Shown here: in pieces, positions 1 to 6,326 of the stretch
How positions within the stretch are numbered: the first letter of the stretch is position 1
Layout: each line of letters starts with the position of its first letter
Source of the DNA: Bryobacterales bacterium
GTDB lineage: Bacteria > Cyanobacteriota > Vampirovibrionia > Obscuribacterales > Obscuribacteraceae
DNA length: 9,122 bases
Direction of reading: 5' to 3'
Assembly: GCA_903970295.1 (NCBI GenBank)
Contig: CAJCHQ010000321.1
Location: 1-9,122, forward strand
The notes under the pieces: generated by a model
What the model was told of the DNA's origin: nothing
Database searches by the model: none
The model's input: the letters and a program-made list of their open reading frames with translations, nothing else
Translations under genes and position numbers: made by a program

Positions 1-150
1 CCTGCCACCACCGGCGGAGCGGCAACCGCTGCCGTCGATGCCATCGCCGGATGAATCGTCAGCGCCGCTGCCGGTGCTTCTGTATCTTCCGCTTTCTTGC
101 CACCCAGGAACAACATCGCATGGGCATCGACTGCACTCAACTTGGGTGAC
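1..150 (-). repeat. Near-identical 150-bp block shared with 2945-3094
   Basis: Bases 1-150 align without gaps to 2945-3094 with one difference (T at 79, C at 3023), which changes a Glu codon in this copy to Gly in the other. On the right the match ends sharply at the TGAC at 147-150, where the two genes diverge strongly. On the left it runs off the window, so its true length is unknown. It lies inside the coding regions of both paralogous secretins. Confidence 0.95.
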
Positions 151-332
151 ACGGTCTTCGCTGTGGCGACTGCTGCCGATTTCTTCAACGGCGCCTTGAC
201 TTTGGCATTCGTCTTATCCTGAGTGCCTGCCAACTTCTGCCAGATGGCATCCTCAGCATGTGCCGGCGATAAGCTAGCCTGCACCAGCATTAGCGATGCG
301 CTCAGGGCTATGCACAATTGGGACTTCTTCAT
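1..332 (-). CDS. Secretin-family protein, N-terminal part only (runs off left edge)
   Basis: This is the first 110 codons of a gene transcribed leftward; the frame stays open to the window edge. The ATG at 332-330 is preceded by a purine-rich Shine-Dalgarno stretch (AGGAGAGGGAGAG on the minus strand). The protein begins MKKSQLCIALSASL and has a Sec-type signal peptide with likely cleavage after AHA (residue 26), so the product is exported. After that come a Lys/Ala-rich stretch and a block (about residues 62-110, SPKLSAVDAHAMLFLGG onward) almost identical to residues 69-117 of the complete secretin at 994-3297. The leader is clearly related to that protein but diverged. The secretin role rests on this paralogy, because the diagnostic C-terminal domain lies outside the window. 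It could also be a truncated or chimeric copy. Its 5' flank shares an element with the paralog, so it probably has its own promoter. Confidence 0.85.
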   Translation of the reverse strand, partial: MKKSQLCIALSASLMLVQASLSPAHAEDAIWQKLAGTQDKTNAKVKAPLKKSAAVATAKTVSPKLSAVDAHAMLFLGGKKAEDTEAPAAALTIHPAMASTAAVAAPPVVA

Positions 333-391
333 TCCGCTCTCCCTCTCCTCTAGCCTCTCAAAACCAACACGACTACTTTATTTCAACTGAA

Positions 392-421
392 AGCTTAACA
401 TGCGTTTGCTTGCGATGCACG
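392..421 (-). promoter_or_regulatory. Candidate promoter/shared upstream element, left secretin
   Basis: On the minus strand this reads CGTGCAT, then 17 bases after the first hexamer GTGCAT, then TAAGCT. The same arrangement (CGTGCAC, 17 bases, TAAGCT) lies upstream of the other secretin at 3387-3416. The spacing and the TG one base before TAAGCT fit a weak extended -10 promoter, but neither hexamer is close to the sigma-70 consensus. It ends 59 bases before the start codon. That the element is shared is seen; that it is a promoter is inferred. Confidence 0.35.
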
Positions 422-849
422 CGGTTTATTCGCACTGTACGTCATTCTTACGACGTTTCTTACATGCTGTATGTGGTGTTGATCAGACACCTTCCATGTA
501 TTCACTCGCTCCAAAATGCCTATGGGCTATATACATTTTGACTTCGTGAACTTCTTCCAAACGCCCGCAGGTTCCGATTTCTGAGCCACGTGCAGTTAGC
601 TCAAACGCAAGCCAATTCTACATTGACACTGGCCGATGACATCCAGATTTAGTGTGGTCTGTGAATTAAGAGGTGCTCATAGTGACGATCTTTTACAGCT
701 CATTAACTTCAGATGTCCGGAGTTTAACAGAGCGAGATCGCGCTTCAGAGGCTTGCCAAGCGACCCACAATTTGAACATGCTCGTCTGCAGCTTTGATAC
801 CACAGGCGATGGCAAGACGGCGATAACCGGATAGCGAGTTTCAGACGAA

Positions 850-867
850 GTCATGTCCTGACATGAC
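850..867. repeat. 18-bp near-perfect dyad GTCATGTC-CT-GACATGAC
   Basis: Eight-base arms are perfectly complementary around a 2-base centre. This is the geometry of a dimeric regulator's operator rather than a terminator, because the centre is too short for an RNA loop and no T tract follows. It lies between the two secretin genes, just past the terminator and over 500 bp upstream of the left gene's start. Its function is unknown. Confidence 0.5.
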
Positions 868-933
868 GTGTCGTGTCGAAGTCTCATCGCAGCTGGGCTG
901 TTGTTTGCCACACGGCTTTTTCGTGTTTGATCG

Positions 934-964
934 AAAAAAGAGGCAAGTCTCACGACCTGCCTCT
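934..964 (-). terminator. Rho-independent terminator of the 994-3297 secretin gene
   Basis: On the minus strand, about 30 bases after the stop codon, the arm AGAGGCAGGTC pairs with GACTTGCCTCT over 11 bp (one G-U pair). The arms enclose a GTGA tetraloop (GNRA type), and a run of six T follows at once. This is a textbook intrinsic terminator. It should separate the transcript of this gene from that of the left paralog. Confidence 0.9.
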
Positions 965-993
965 CGATTGTTTTTGGTTCGACCAGACGTTCG

Positions 994-3297
994 TTATTCG
1001 TTGTCTGGAATGGGCGAGCCTTCAGGCAATGTCGGAGACGTCTTTTGGTGACGCTCGTCGCGACCTGACGTGTAGTGTCTTTCGTCGATCACTGTCGGTT
1101 CCACTTGGAACAGGTTCAGGTCACGCGGTCCTTCTACACGGCCGATTTCTTCCGGCAATTTCAGCTGACCAGGTGTGCCCGGCAGGATGATTTCCGGACG
1201 AATGGCGATGACCAATTCGCTCTCGTTCTTCGAGAAGGCTTTCGAGCGATACAGGGCACCGAGTACAGGTACTTCACCCAAAACTGGTGTCTTGTCGATT
1301 TCTCGTCCGGTGTTGGCTGTTATCAAACCGGCGAGGAACAGTTCTTGACCTGGTTTCATTTCTACAATCGTTTGCGATTTTCTGGTTGTGAATCCCGGTA
1401 CTGTCGTCGATGAACCGGCAAGGTTCAAGCCGAATTGGAAGGATGGAATTCTCTCTTCCGGCGCAACTTCGATGTTGAGCGAGCCGTTCTCCAACAACAC
1501 TGGAATCATATTCAATCTCAAACCGAATGGCTCGAAAGTGACTGATTGCTGCGCTGTACCGGCTGTGGCAATAGACTGCAAAATTGGAATTTCGCCGCCT
1601 GCCAGGAACGATGCACGCTCTCCGGATATCGTCACCAATGTTGGTTCGGATAAGATTCTCGCTCTCTGTTGCGAGACTAACCCTTGCAATGTCGGTGCGA
1701 TCGATCCTCTGATGTCTCCGCGTGACCAGTTCGATACACCGGTGAACAAGTTAGCCAAACCCGATGGATTGAAGGTCGCACCACCCGGTGAACCAAACAA
1801 TACTGCTTGCTGCAGCAACGGTGATGGTTGGTTCAACACACCTTGACCGATACCCGATACGTCGAACGTTCCGGCATCTGTACCTGTGGTTGTAATTGTG
1901 TTTCCAGTAAGAAATGAAATTGGCTCGATCCCATACCCCGGCGCCTGATAACCAGGGAATCCTGCTATCAATCCCGGTTCTGACAACGAATTGCCGGCTG
2001 TGTTATTACCACCCACACCGAACTGGAACGCACGTCCAATAAAGTTGAAGCCCAGTTGCACGCCTAGTGCTCTCGCTGCCGTTGTGTTCATTTCCATGAA
2101 CGTCACGTGCAACACTATCAGAGGCACCTTACGAACTTTGACCAAGCTCGTCACGCGTCCACCATCACTGGTGATCACTTGTGCTTTGCTGATGTTGTTC
2201 GTTGTGTTCGGGAAGAATGTATAACGGTCAACAGATGACAATTGAGCAAGCTGTCCGGCTTGTCCGCCGCTGCTGGTACTCGTACCACCTTGCTCACCGA
2301 TTCTGGCGTTGACCAGGCGGTTGTTCGCCACCTGTACGTTCATGCCTCTGTCATCCATGAATACGTTTGAGGCAGATATGGCTTTCACAACTGATTCAGG
2401 GTGGTCCACATCTCCCAACAACAACACACGGTCACTGCCTCCAACCGAGAAGGCTTTAACGATGATGCGCGGGTCGATTTCTCTCAATGTCGCTTGCAAT
2501 TGACCATAATCTCTGGTCACTCGCAAATCGATTGCTACCGAGTTACCGGCGTCATCCCACAATACGAGGGTCGCGGTTCCTGGAGTTTTGCCGAGCAGCA
2601 CCAATTGGTTTTCCGACACTACTACCGGTTCCGCAATCGAGGGATCGCTGATTGATGTACGAACGATCTTGTTCTTCAACTTGAATGTTCTCGATTGAGC
2701 AACCCTCAAATCGATGACGTTAGTCGTTTTGAATTCTTCCAGATCAACGGTGCCTGTCACCACAGGTGGTATGGGCGACGCTGTGATGTTCACTTGATCG
2801 GTCTGCGCTACCACTTGGTCGGGCGCCAGCTGTGCGAGGAGCTGCTTCGAATTGGCATTACCGGCGATTTCCGGCGCTTCCTTCGTCTTGGTGTCATTGA
2901 CAGCTAACAGTTCAGGCTTGGCTGCGGCCGCTTGACCAACTTCGCCTGCCACCACCGGCGGAGCGGCAACCGCTGCCGTCGATGCCATCGCCGGATGAAT
3001 CGTCAGCGCCGCTGCCGGTGCTCCTGTATCTTCCGCTTTCTTGCCACCCAGGAACAACATCGCATGGGCATCGACTGCACTCAACTTGGGTGACGAGGCT
3101 GTTGTCTTCGCCGCGGCTCTAACCGGTTTCGAGGCAACAGTTTTCGCTTTCGCTTTCGTAGAATCTTGAGTAGCGCTAGCCGTCGCCATTCTTGACCAGA
3201 TCGCATTAGCGTTCGGGTCGGCCTGCGCCTTTAGTAAGTTGGCCTGCATCAGCGTCAATGACACGCTAAGGGCTAAGCAAAACTGGGACTTGTTCAT
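994..3297 (-). CDS. Outer-membrane secretin, CpaC/RcpA-like (type II/III secretion or Tad pilus)
   Basis: This 767-residue protein is predicted to form the outer-membrane channel of a pilus or secretion machine. A Sec signal peptide covers residues 1-26, with likely cleavage after AQA. Residues 27-185 are an Ala/Lys/Pro-rich linker without a recognisable domain. About 190-262 resemble the pilus/T2SS-T3SS N-terminal domain (VIDLRVAQSRTFKL, then ISDPSIAEPVVVSENQLVLL and LGKTPGTATLVLWD). About 263-335 look like a BON/secretin N domain, followed by a Gly/Ser-rich spacer at 336-350. The secretin core spans about 385-704, with RARILSEPTLVTISGERASF (545-564) and the closing signature PVLGEVPVLGALYRS (671-685) before ESELVIAIRPEII. 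The ATG has a good Shine-Dalgarno (GGGAGAGAGG) just upstream. The protein seems larger than typical CpaC, mainly through the linker, a Gly/Asn-rich insertion (about 420-520) and a charged tail (about 705-767). No tad/cpa partner genes lie in the window, so the machine served is unclear. Confidence 0.9.
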   Translation of the reverse strand: MNKSQFCLALSVSLTLMQANLLKAQADPNANAIWSRMATASATQDSTKAKAKTVASKPVRAAAKTTASSPKLSAVDAHAMLFLGGKKAEDTGAPAAALTIHPAMASTAAVAAPPVVAGEVGQAAAAKPELLAVNDTKTKEAPEIAGNANSKQLLAQLAPDQVVAQTDQVNITASPIPPVVTGTVDLEEFKTTNVIDLRVAQSRTFKLKNKIVRTSISDPSIAEPVVVSENQLVLLGKTPGTATLVLWDDAGNSVAIDLRVTRDYGQLQATLREIDPRIIVKAFSVGGSDRVLLLGDVDHPESVVKAISASNVFMDDRGMNVQVANNRLVNARIGEQGGTSTSSGGQAGQLAQLSSVDRYTFFPNTTNNISKAQVITSDGGRVTSLVKVRKVPLIVLHVTFMEMNTTAARALGVQLGFNFIGRAFQFGVGGNNTAGNSLSEPGLIAGFPGYQAPGYGIEPISFLTGNTITTTGTDAGTFDVSGIGQGVLNQPSPLLQQAVLFGSPGGATFNPSGLANLFTGVSNWSRGDIRGSIAPTLQGLVSQQRARILSEPTLVTISGERASFLAGGEIPILQSIATAGTAQQSVTFEPFGLRLNMIPVLLENGSLNIEVAPEERIPSFQFGLNLAGSSTTVPGFTTRKSQTIVEMKPGQELFLAGLITANTGREIDKTPVLGEVPVLGALYRSKAFSKNESELVIAIRPEIILPGTPGQLKLPEEIGRVEGPRDLNLFQVEPTVIDERHYTSGRDERHQKTSPTLPEGSPIPDNE
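2945..3094 (-). repeat. Near-identical 150-bp block shared with 1-150
   Basis: This is the partner of the block at 1-150. It encodes residues 69-117 of the complete secretin, within the low-complexity linker after the signal peptide. The adjoining upstream coding sequence (3095-3297) is only loosely similar to 151-332, with several insertions and deletions, so the high identity is local rather than gene-wide. Confidence 0.95.
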
Positions 3298-3386
3298 TCC
3301 TCTCTCCCTTTTCTAGCTTCCATTGCCACCAAAAATCTTGGGGAAGCCACGTCCGTAAACAGCCGCAATACCTCGGCACGCTCAGA

Positions 3387-3416
3387 AGCTTAACACGAGT
3401 TGTTAGCGTGTGCACG
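3387..3416 (-). promoter_or_regulatory. Candidate promoter/shared upstream element, complete secretin
   Basis: The minus strand reads CGTGCAC, with 17 bases between GTGCAC and TAAGCT, matching the element at 392-421. It ends 89 bases before the start codon. The flanking bases could also form a small hairpin (TAACA/TGTTA) in the leader; the left paralog lacks this. Promoter function is inferred only from conservation between the paralogs and from spacing. Confidence 0.35.
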
Positions 3417-3557
3417 AATCTTTTTTTATGGCAGCAGCGTGGTTTAACGAACTAATAACAAAACAATTGAGCTGCGTCTAATAACCAGCAAAAGCGGCAT
3501 AAAATCACACTTTTCTTTCGACATTATGTTGATCATCCAGGCAACATTGACAACCCA

Positions 3558-3580
3558 AATGGTGGCGCAGTGCCACCATT
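3558..3580. repeat. Perfect 9-bp inverted repeat, 5-base loop
   Basis: AATGGTGGC and GCCACCATT flank the loop GCAGT, and a G-U pair could extend the stem to 10 bp. No T tract follows on either strand, so it is a poor intrinsic terminator. It lies about 260 bp upstream of the secretin start and 350 bp upstream of the rpaB-like start. It could be an operator, or the stem of an untranslated RNA. Confidence 0.6.
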
Positions 3581-3883
3581 CCTAGCATGTCAAGAAAAAT
3601 TCCTCACGGCCCAAAAACCAGTGCGATTCGAACTAACTTATGGCGACCTTTATTAGTCGTCAGCGCAAATATTTGGTCAACTCAGCCGTGCGCGACGCCC
3701 ACAGCGGCGAAGAGGATGCCAAGCAAAGAACGAACAGCTGTCAGGACTCATCTGCTTTATTAAAGATGGTATATACTCATTTATTGTCGACGCTAATCGT
3801 TCTAAAGCTTGATGGACATTGGCACTTACCAAATGAACTTAGCGGTGCGCGTATGTGCACTAAACCCTCGGAACCTGCGTCGG

Positions 3884-3889
3884 TATACT
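3884..3889 (+). promoter_or_regulatory. Possible -10 box for the rpaB-like gene
   Basis: TATACT lies 39 bases before the GTG start, which would give a short leader. I see no convincing -35 hexamer at 16-18 bases upstream, so an activator or a non-sigma-70 promoter would be needed. A second TATACT at 3772-3777 is an alternative. Confidence 0.3.
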
Positions 3890-3928
3890 TTTTGAGATTC
3901 TGCGCAACAAAATACAAGAGAGAAACTA

Positions 3929-4657
3929 GTGGCTGAAAACAATAGCGAACAGGAAAAAGTTCTTGTAGTCGACGATGAAGCCTCGATTCGTCGCATTCTT
4001 GAAACGCGTCTAAAGCTAGCCGGATACAACGTCGCTACGGCTGCTGACGGACAGGAAGCATTGGAGCAATTCAATAGTTTTCAGCCGGATCTCGTCATTC
4101 TCGACGTGATGCTGCCCCGCATGGACGGCTACGAAGTTTGTCGCGAAATCAGAAAGACTTCGGACACACCAATCATTATGCTCACTGCAGTCGCTGACGT
4201 ATCGAATCGAATTCAAGGGCTCGAGATAGGCGCCGATGACTATGTCGTGAAGCCATTCAGTCCCAGCGAACTGGAGGCCCGAATCAAAGCCGTGCTGCGC
4301 AGAACGGTCGAAAGGCACCAGGAAGCCGGGCAGAGCAAAAGCACCAACGTCATCACTATTGGAAATCTAAAAATAGATTTAAATAAGCGTCAGGTAACCC
4401 GCAAGAATGAGCGCATCAGGCTCACAGGGATGGAATTCAGCTTGCTGGAATTGCTCGTGACCAACTCCGGCAAGCCATACTCACGCGGCGAAATTCTTCA
4501 ACAAGTGTGGGCTTACCCCCCCGACCATCGCATCGATACGCGCGTAGTCGACGTTCATATAAGCAGACTGCGGTCCAAGCTGGAAGAAGATTCTTCCAAC
4601 CCGGACCTGATCCTAACCGCGCGGGGTATCGGCTATATGTTCCAGAAAATAAATTGA
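3929..4657 (+). CDS. rpaB: OmpR/PhoB-family response regulator, RpaB-like
   Basis: This 242-residue two-component response regulator acts in the cytoplasm as a phosphorylation-dependent transcription factor. The receiver domain (about 9-125) has the acidic pair D15/D16, the phosphoacceptor D59 in DLVILDVMLPRMDGYEV, T86 in IIMLTA and K108 in DDYVVKPFSP. The C-terminal winged-helix DNA-binding domain (about 140-242) includes RLTGMEFSLLELL and the recognition region DTRVVDVHISRLRSKLEED, and ends with LTARGIGYMF. From memory of the family, both the receiver start (VLVVDDEASIRRILETRL) and the DNA-binding half match cyanobacterial RpaB/Ycf27 closely. In cyanobacteria that regulator works with the kinase Hik33/NblS and controls light- and stress-responsive genes. 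The start is GTG with a modest purine-rich site (AAGAGAGA at 3916-3923). No kinase gene is adjacent. It is divergent from the secretin and converges on the ABC operon across a 56-bp gap. Confidence 0.9.
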   Translation: MAENNSEQEKVLVVDDEASIRRILETRLKLAGYNVATAADGQEALEQFNSFQPDLVILDVMLPRMDGYEVCREIRKTSDTPIIMLTAVADVSNRIQGLEIGADDYVVKPFSPSELEARIKAVLRRTVERHQEAGQSKSTNVITIGNLKIDLNKRQVTRKNERIRLTGMEFSLLELLVTNSGKPYSRGEILQQVWAYPPDHRIDTRVVDVHISRLRSKLEEDSSNPDLILTARGIGYMFQKIN

Positions 4658-4713
4658 TCGAATTCTGGTCGTTGATTGTCCACTTTAACCAGCCGTTAAT
4701 TTGGATCCGAGAT

Positions 4714-5508
4714 TTAACCACGCATGTCTGTCAGATTGCCCGACTCATAGCGGCGCAGTCCTGAATAGAACGCTGCTGTGCCGAGAAAAACAATAACGGC
4801 AGCCCCTGCGGCTGTAAGCAAAGTGCATTGCCAGGAAAGTTGATGCAGGGCTTGCAGCGGCAAATAAGTGACGAAGCCAGCAGGCACAAGAGTGTAGAGA
4901 ATGAATTTGACCCGTCCATCAAACAAAGTTTCGGGATAGGTGGAGAAAGTGATGAGCGAAAATCGCCATTGCTCGGCCAGTCCCTCCGCATTTCCCAAAT
5001 AAAAGGATAGGCTGCCGGTCAGCACGCTGAATCCGACAAATGAGCAAGCGACGATTAATGTCAAACATATAAAAAGGATGATGTGCGCGAAGTCTGGTCG
5101 AACAAACACGAAATAGACCGCATATCCGAACAGAGCGTCACCCCAGGCGGTGGCACTGCTCTTGCCAAGAATCAAATGCGGCAGCAAACACCTTGGATAA
5201 AGCAACCAGGCATCTAGTTCGCCTCTGGCAATCAATCCGGGCAAAAACCAAGCGTTGCCGCAGATGCTATGAGCAACGCCAAATGACGAAGAGCAAATTG
5301 CCCAGATTGTGATCACGTCTTTAATAGACCATCCTCGTAAAATCGAAAATCGGCTGAAGAATAGAGTCCAGAAAAGCACCCAGACACAGTTATTCAAAAA
5401 CATGGCGAGAATCTGTGAAATAAATGCGCCACGGTACTCCAATCCGCTTTTCAAATGCAAATGTAGATAGGCAGCGGCCAGTTGCAAATAATTAGTCATT
5501 TTTTTCAT
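4714..5508 (-). CDS. ABC-2 type exporter permease (DUF990-like), second subunit
   Basis: This 264-residue inner-membrane protein has about six hydrophobic segments (roughly 30-51, 66-82, 120-136, 140-163, 198-218 and 227-249). Between the second and third is RGELDAWLLYPR (95-106), a motif I associate with the ABC2_membrane_6/DUF990 family. Further on is YPETLFDGRVKFILYTLVP (191-209), also typical of it. It probably pairs with the 5509-6315 permease and the 6327-7313 ATPase as a heterodimeric exporter. Its ATG (5508-5506) directly follows the TAA of the upstream permease. The Shine-Dalgarno (GGAGG) lies in that gene's last codons, so translation is probably coupled. A second in-frame ATG three codons on is less well placed. 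The substrate is unknown. No good terminator is seen after the stop. Confidence 0.85.
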   Translation of the reverse strand: MKKMTNYLQLAAAYLHLHLKSGLEYRGAFISQILAMFLNNCVWVLFWTLFFSRFSILRGWSIKDVITIWAICSSSFGVAHSICGNAWFLPGLIARGELDAWLLYPRCLLPHLILGKSSATAWGDALFGYAVYFVFVRPDFAHIILFICLTLIVACSFVGFSVLTGSLSFYLGNAEGLAEQWRFSLITFSTYPETLFDGRVKFILYTLVPAGFVTYLPLQALHQLSWQCTLLTAAGAAVIVFLGTAAFYSGLRRYESGNLTDMRG

Positions 5509-6315
5509 TTACCCTCCATTGACCGCAACCCGTCTCAAGGCGAAACGGTACAGCCCTGCGGTCATGCAGCCCAAGACTGCAATCACAAAGCATTGACGTA
5601 AAATCAATTGATTCTCAGCACCAAGGTCGCTTTCGACAAACAAACGCGCGGCCGGATAGATATTGGCAATCGGCAAAAATTTCAGAGCGGCCTGCCAGGC
5701 TCCGGGCATGATCTCAATCGGCATGATCATGCCGCCAAGAATCATCGCCAAGCGCCTGTAGATCAGGAGAATACCGCTGGTATCTTCCATCCAGAAAGCA
5801 CCCAAACCAATACAAAACTGACTCAAGAAATCAATCACGAAAGCCAGAATCACCGCCGCAAACGCTATTGGCAGAAGTCTAAATTCCAGAGAAGGAATAC
5901 CGACGAAACAAACAGCTAAGCAAGCACCGACTAATAAATTAGCTAAAAAACGTGTCGTGCGCTCCCCGAGATTGCCTGCCAAACGGTAGAGCGGATACGA
6001 AAACGGCTTCACCAGCTGAATTGCGAGCGCTCCCGTGCGCACGTCTTCGTCGACCAACTGGGCTACCTTCGCCTCCGACAATGCCATTGCTTCAGTTAAA
6101 GTTAGATACCAGAGCATCTCGGTGATGCTCAAACCGGCCAAAAGTTTTACTCCAGATTGCTCATATGTGACCTGCCACAAACGCAGAAAAATGAACAAGA
6201 TAATTGCCATAAAAACCAAACGGCCAGCCAATTCAGGCAAATACGCCAGATGCGATTTGGCGGCCACAAAGCCGATCCCCAAGTACTTATCTATATATCT
6301 TCTGCTTAAAAACAT
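5509..6315 (-). CDS. ABC-2 type exporter permease (DUF990-like), first subunit
   Basis: This 268-residue inner-membrane protein has hydrophobic segments near 30-47, 60-78, 121-141, 147-170, 181-200 and 231-254. The stretch VDEDVRTGALAIQLVKPFSY (88-107) followed by PLYRL is the counterpart of the GELD region in the partner permease and is characteristic of the other half of DUF990 permease pairs. The ATG is preceded by AGAGGA 7 bases upstream, and the gap from the ATPase gene is 11 bp. The stop abuts the next start. The pair plus ATPase matches a widespread three-gene exporter layout. One member is reported to export methyl viologen in Synechocystis (from memory; not evidence for this substrate). 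Confidence 0.85.
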   Translation of the reverse strand: MFLSRRYIDKYLGIGFVAAKSHLAYLPELAGRLVFMAIILFIFLRLWQVTYEQSGVKLLAGLSITEMLWYLTLTEAMALSEAKVAQLVDEDVRTGALAIQLVKPFSYPLYRLAGNLGERTTRFLANLLVGACLAVCFVGIPSLEFRLLPIAFAAVILAFVIDFLSQFCIGLGAFWMEDTSGILLIYRRLAMILGGMIMPIEIMPGAWQAALKFLPIANIYPAARLFVESDLGAENQLILRQCFVIAVLGCMTAGLYRFALRRVAVNGG

Positions 6316-6326
6316 ATTGCTTTCCT

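Larger units (their letters stand above)
333..993. other. Intergenic region between the two tandem secretin genes
   Basis: This 661-bp stretch has no convincing gene. Short open frames here cross the terminator or have no ribosome site and no recognisable protein. From right to left it holds the terminator of the 994-3297 gene, an 18-bp dyad at 850-867, about 400 bp in which I see no structure, and the leader and candidate promoter of the gene at 1-332. Confidence 0.75.
3298..3928. other. Divergent intergenic region between secretin and rpaB-like gene
   Basis: This 631-bp stretch has no supportable gene; the open frame at 3640-3936 has no ribosome site or recognisable product. It contains the secretin leader and shared upstream element (3387-3416), a T-rich run near 3419-3427, a perfect inverted repeat (3558-3580) and a possible -10 box for the rpaB-like gene (3884-3889). 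I looked for the HLR1 direct repeat bound by cyanobacterial RpaB and did not find a good match. Confidence 0.7.

Noticed and set aside
623..651. TTGACA at 623-628 as a plus-strand promoter
   Set aside because: No acceptable -10 hexamer at 16-18 bases and no plus-strand gene downstream.
687..706. TTTACA followed by ATTAAC as an HLR1 (RpaB) site
   Set aside because: The second half-site and the A/T positions do not match the direct-repeat consensus well, and it is far from any start.
693..953. 86-codon open frame on the minus strand between the secretin genes
   Set aside because: It begins inside the terminator hairpin, lacks a recognisable protein pattern and has no clear ribosome site.
3640..3936. 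98-codon open frame on the plus strand upstream of the rpaB-like gene
   Set aside because: No Shine-Dalgarno sequence, no domain and composition like non-coding DNA; it runs past the better supported GTG start.
4685..4699. TTAAC/GTTAA inverted repeat between the convergent rpaB-like and ABC permease genes as a bidirectional terminator
   Set aside because: Only a 5-bp A+T-rich stem with no T tract on either strand; too weak to call.
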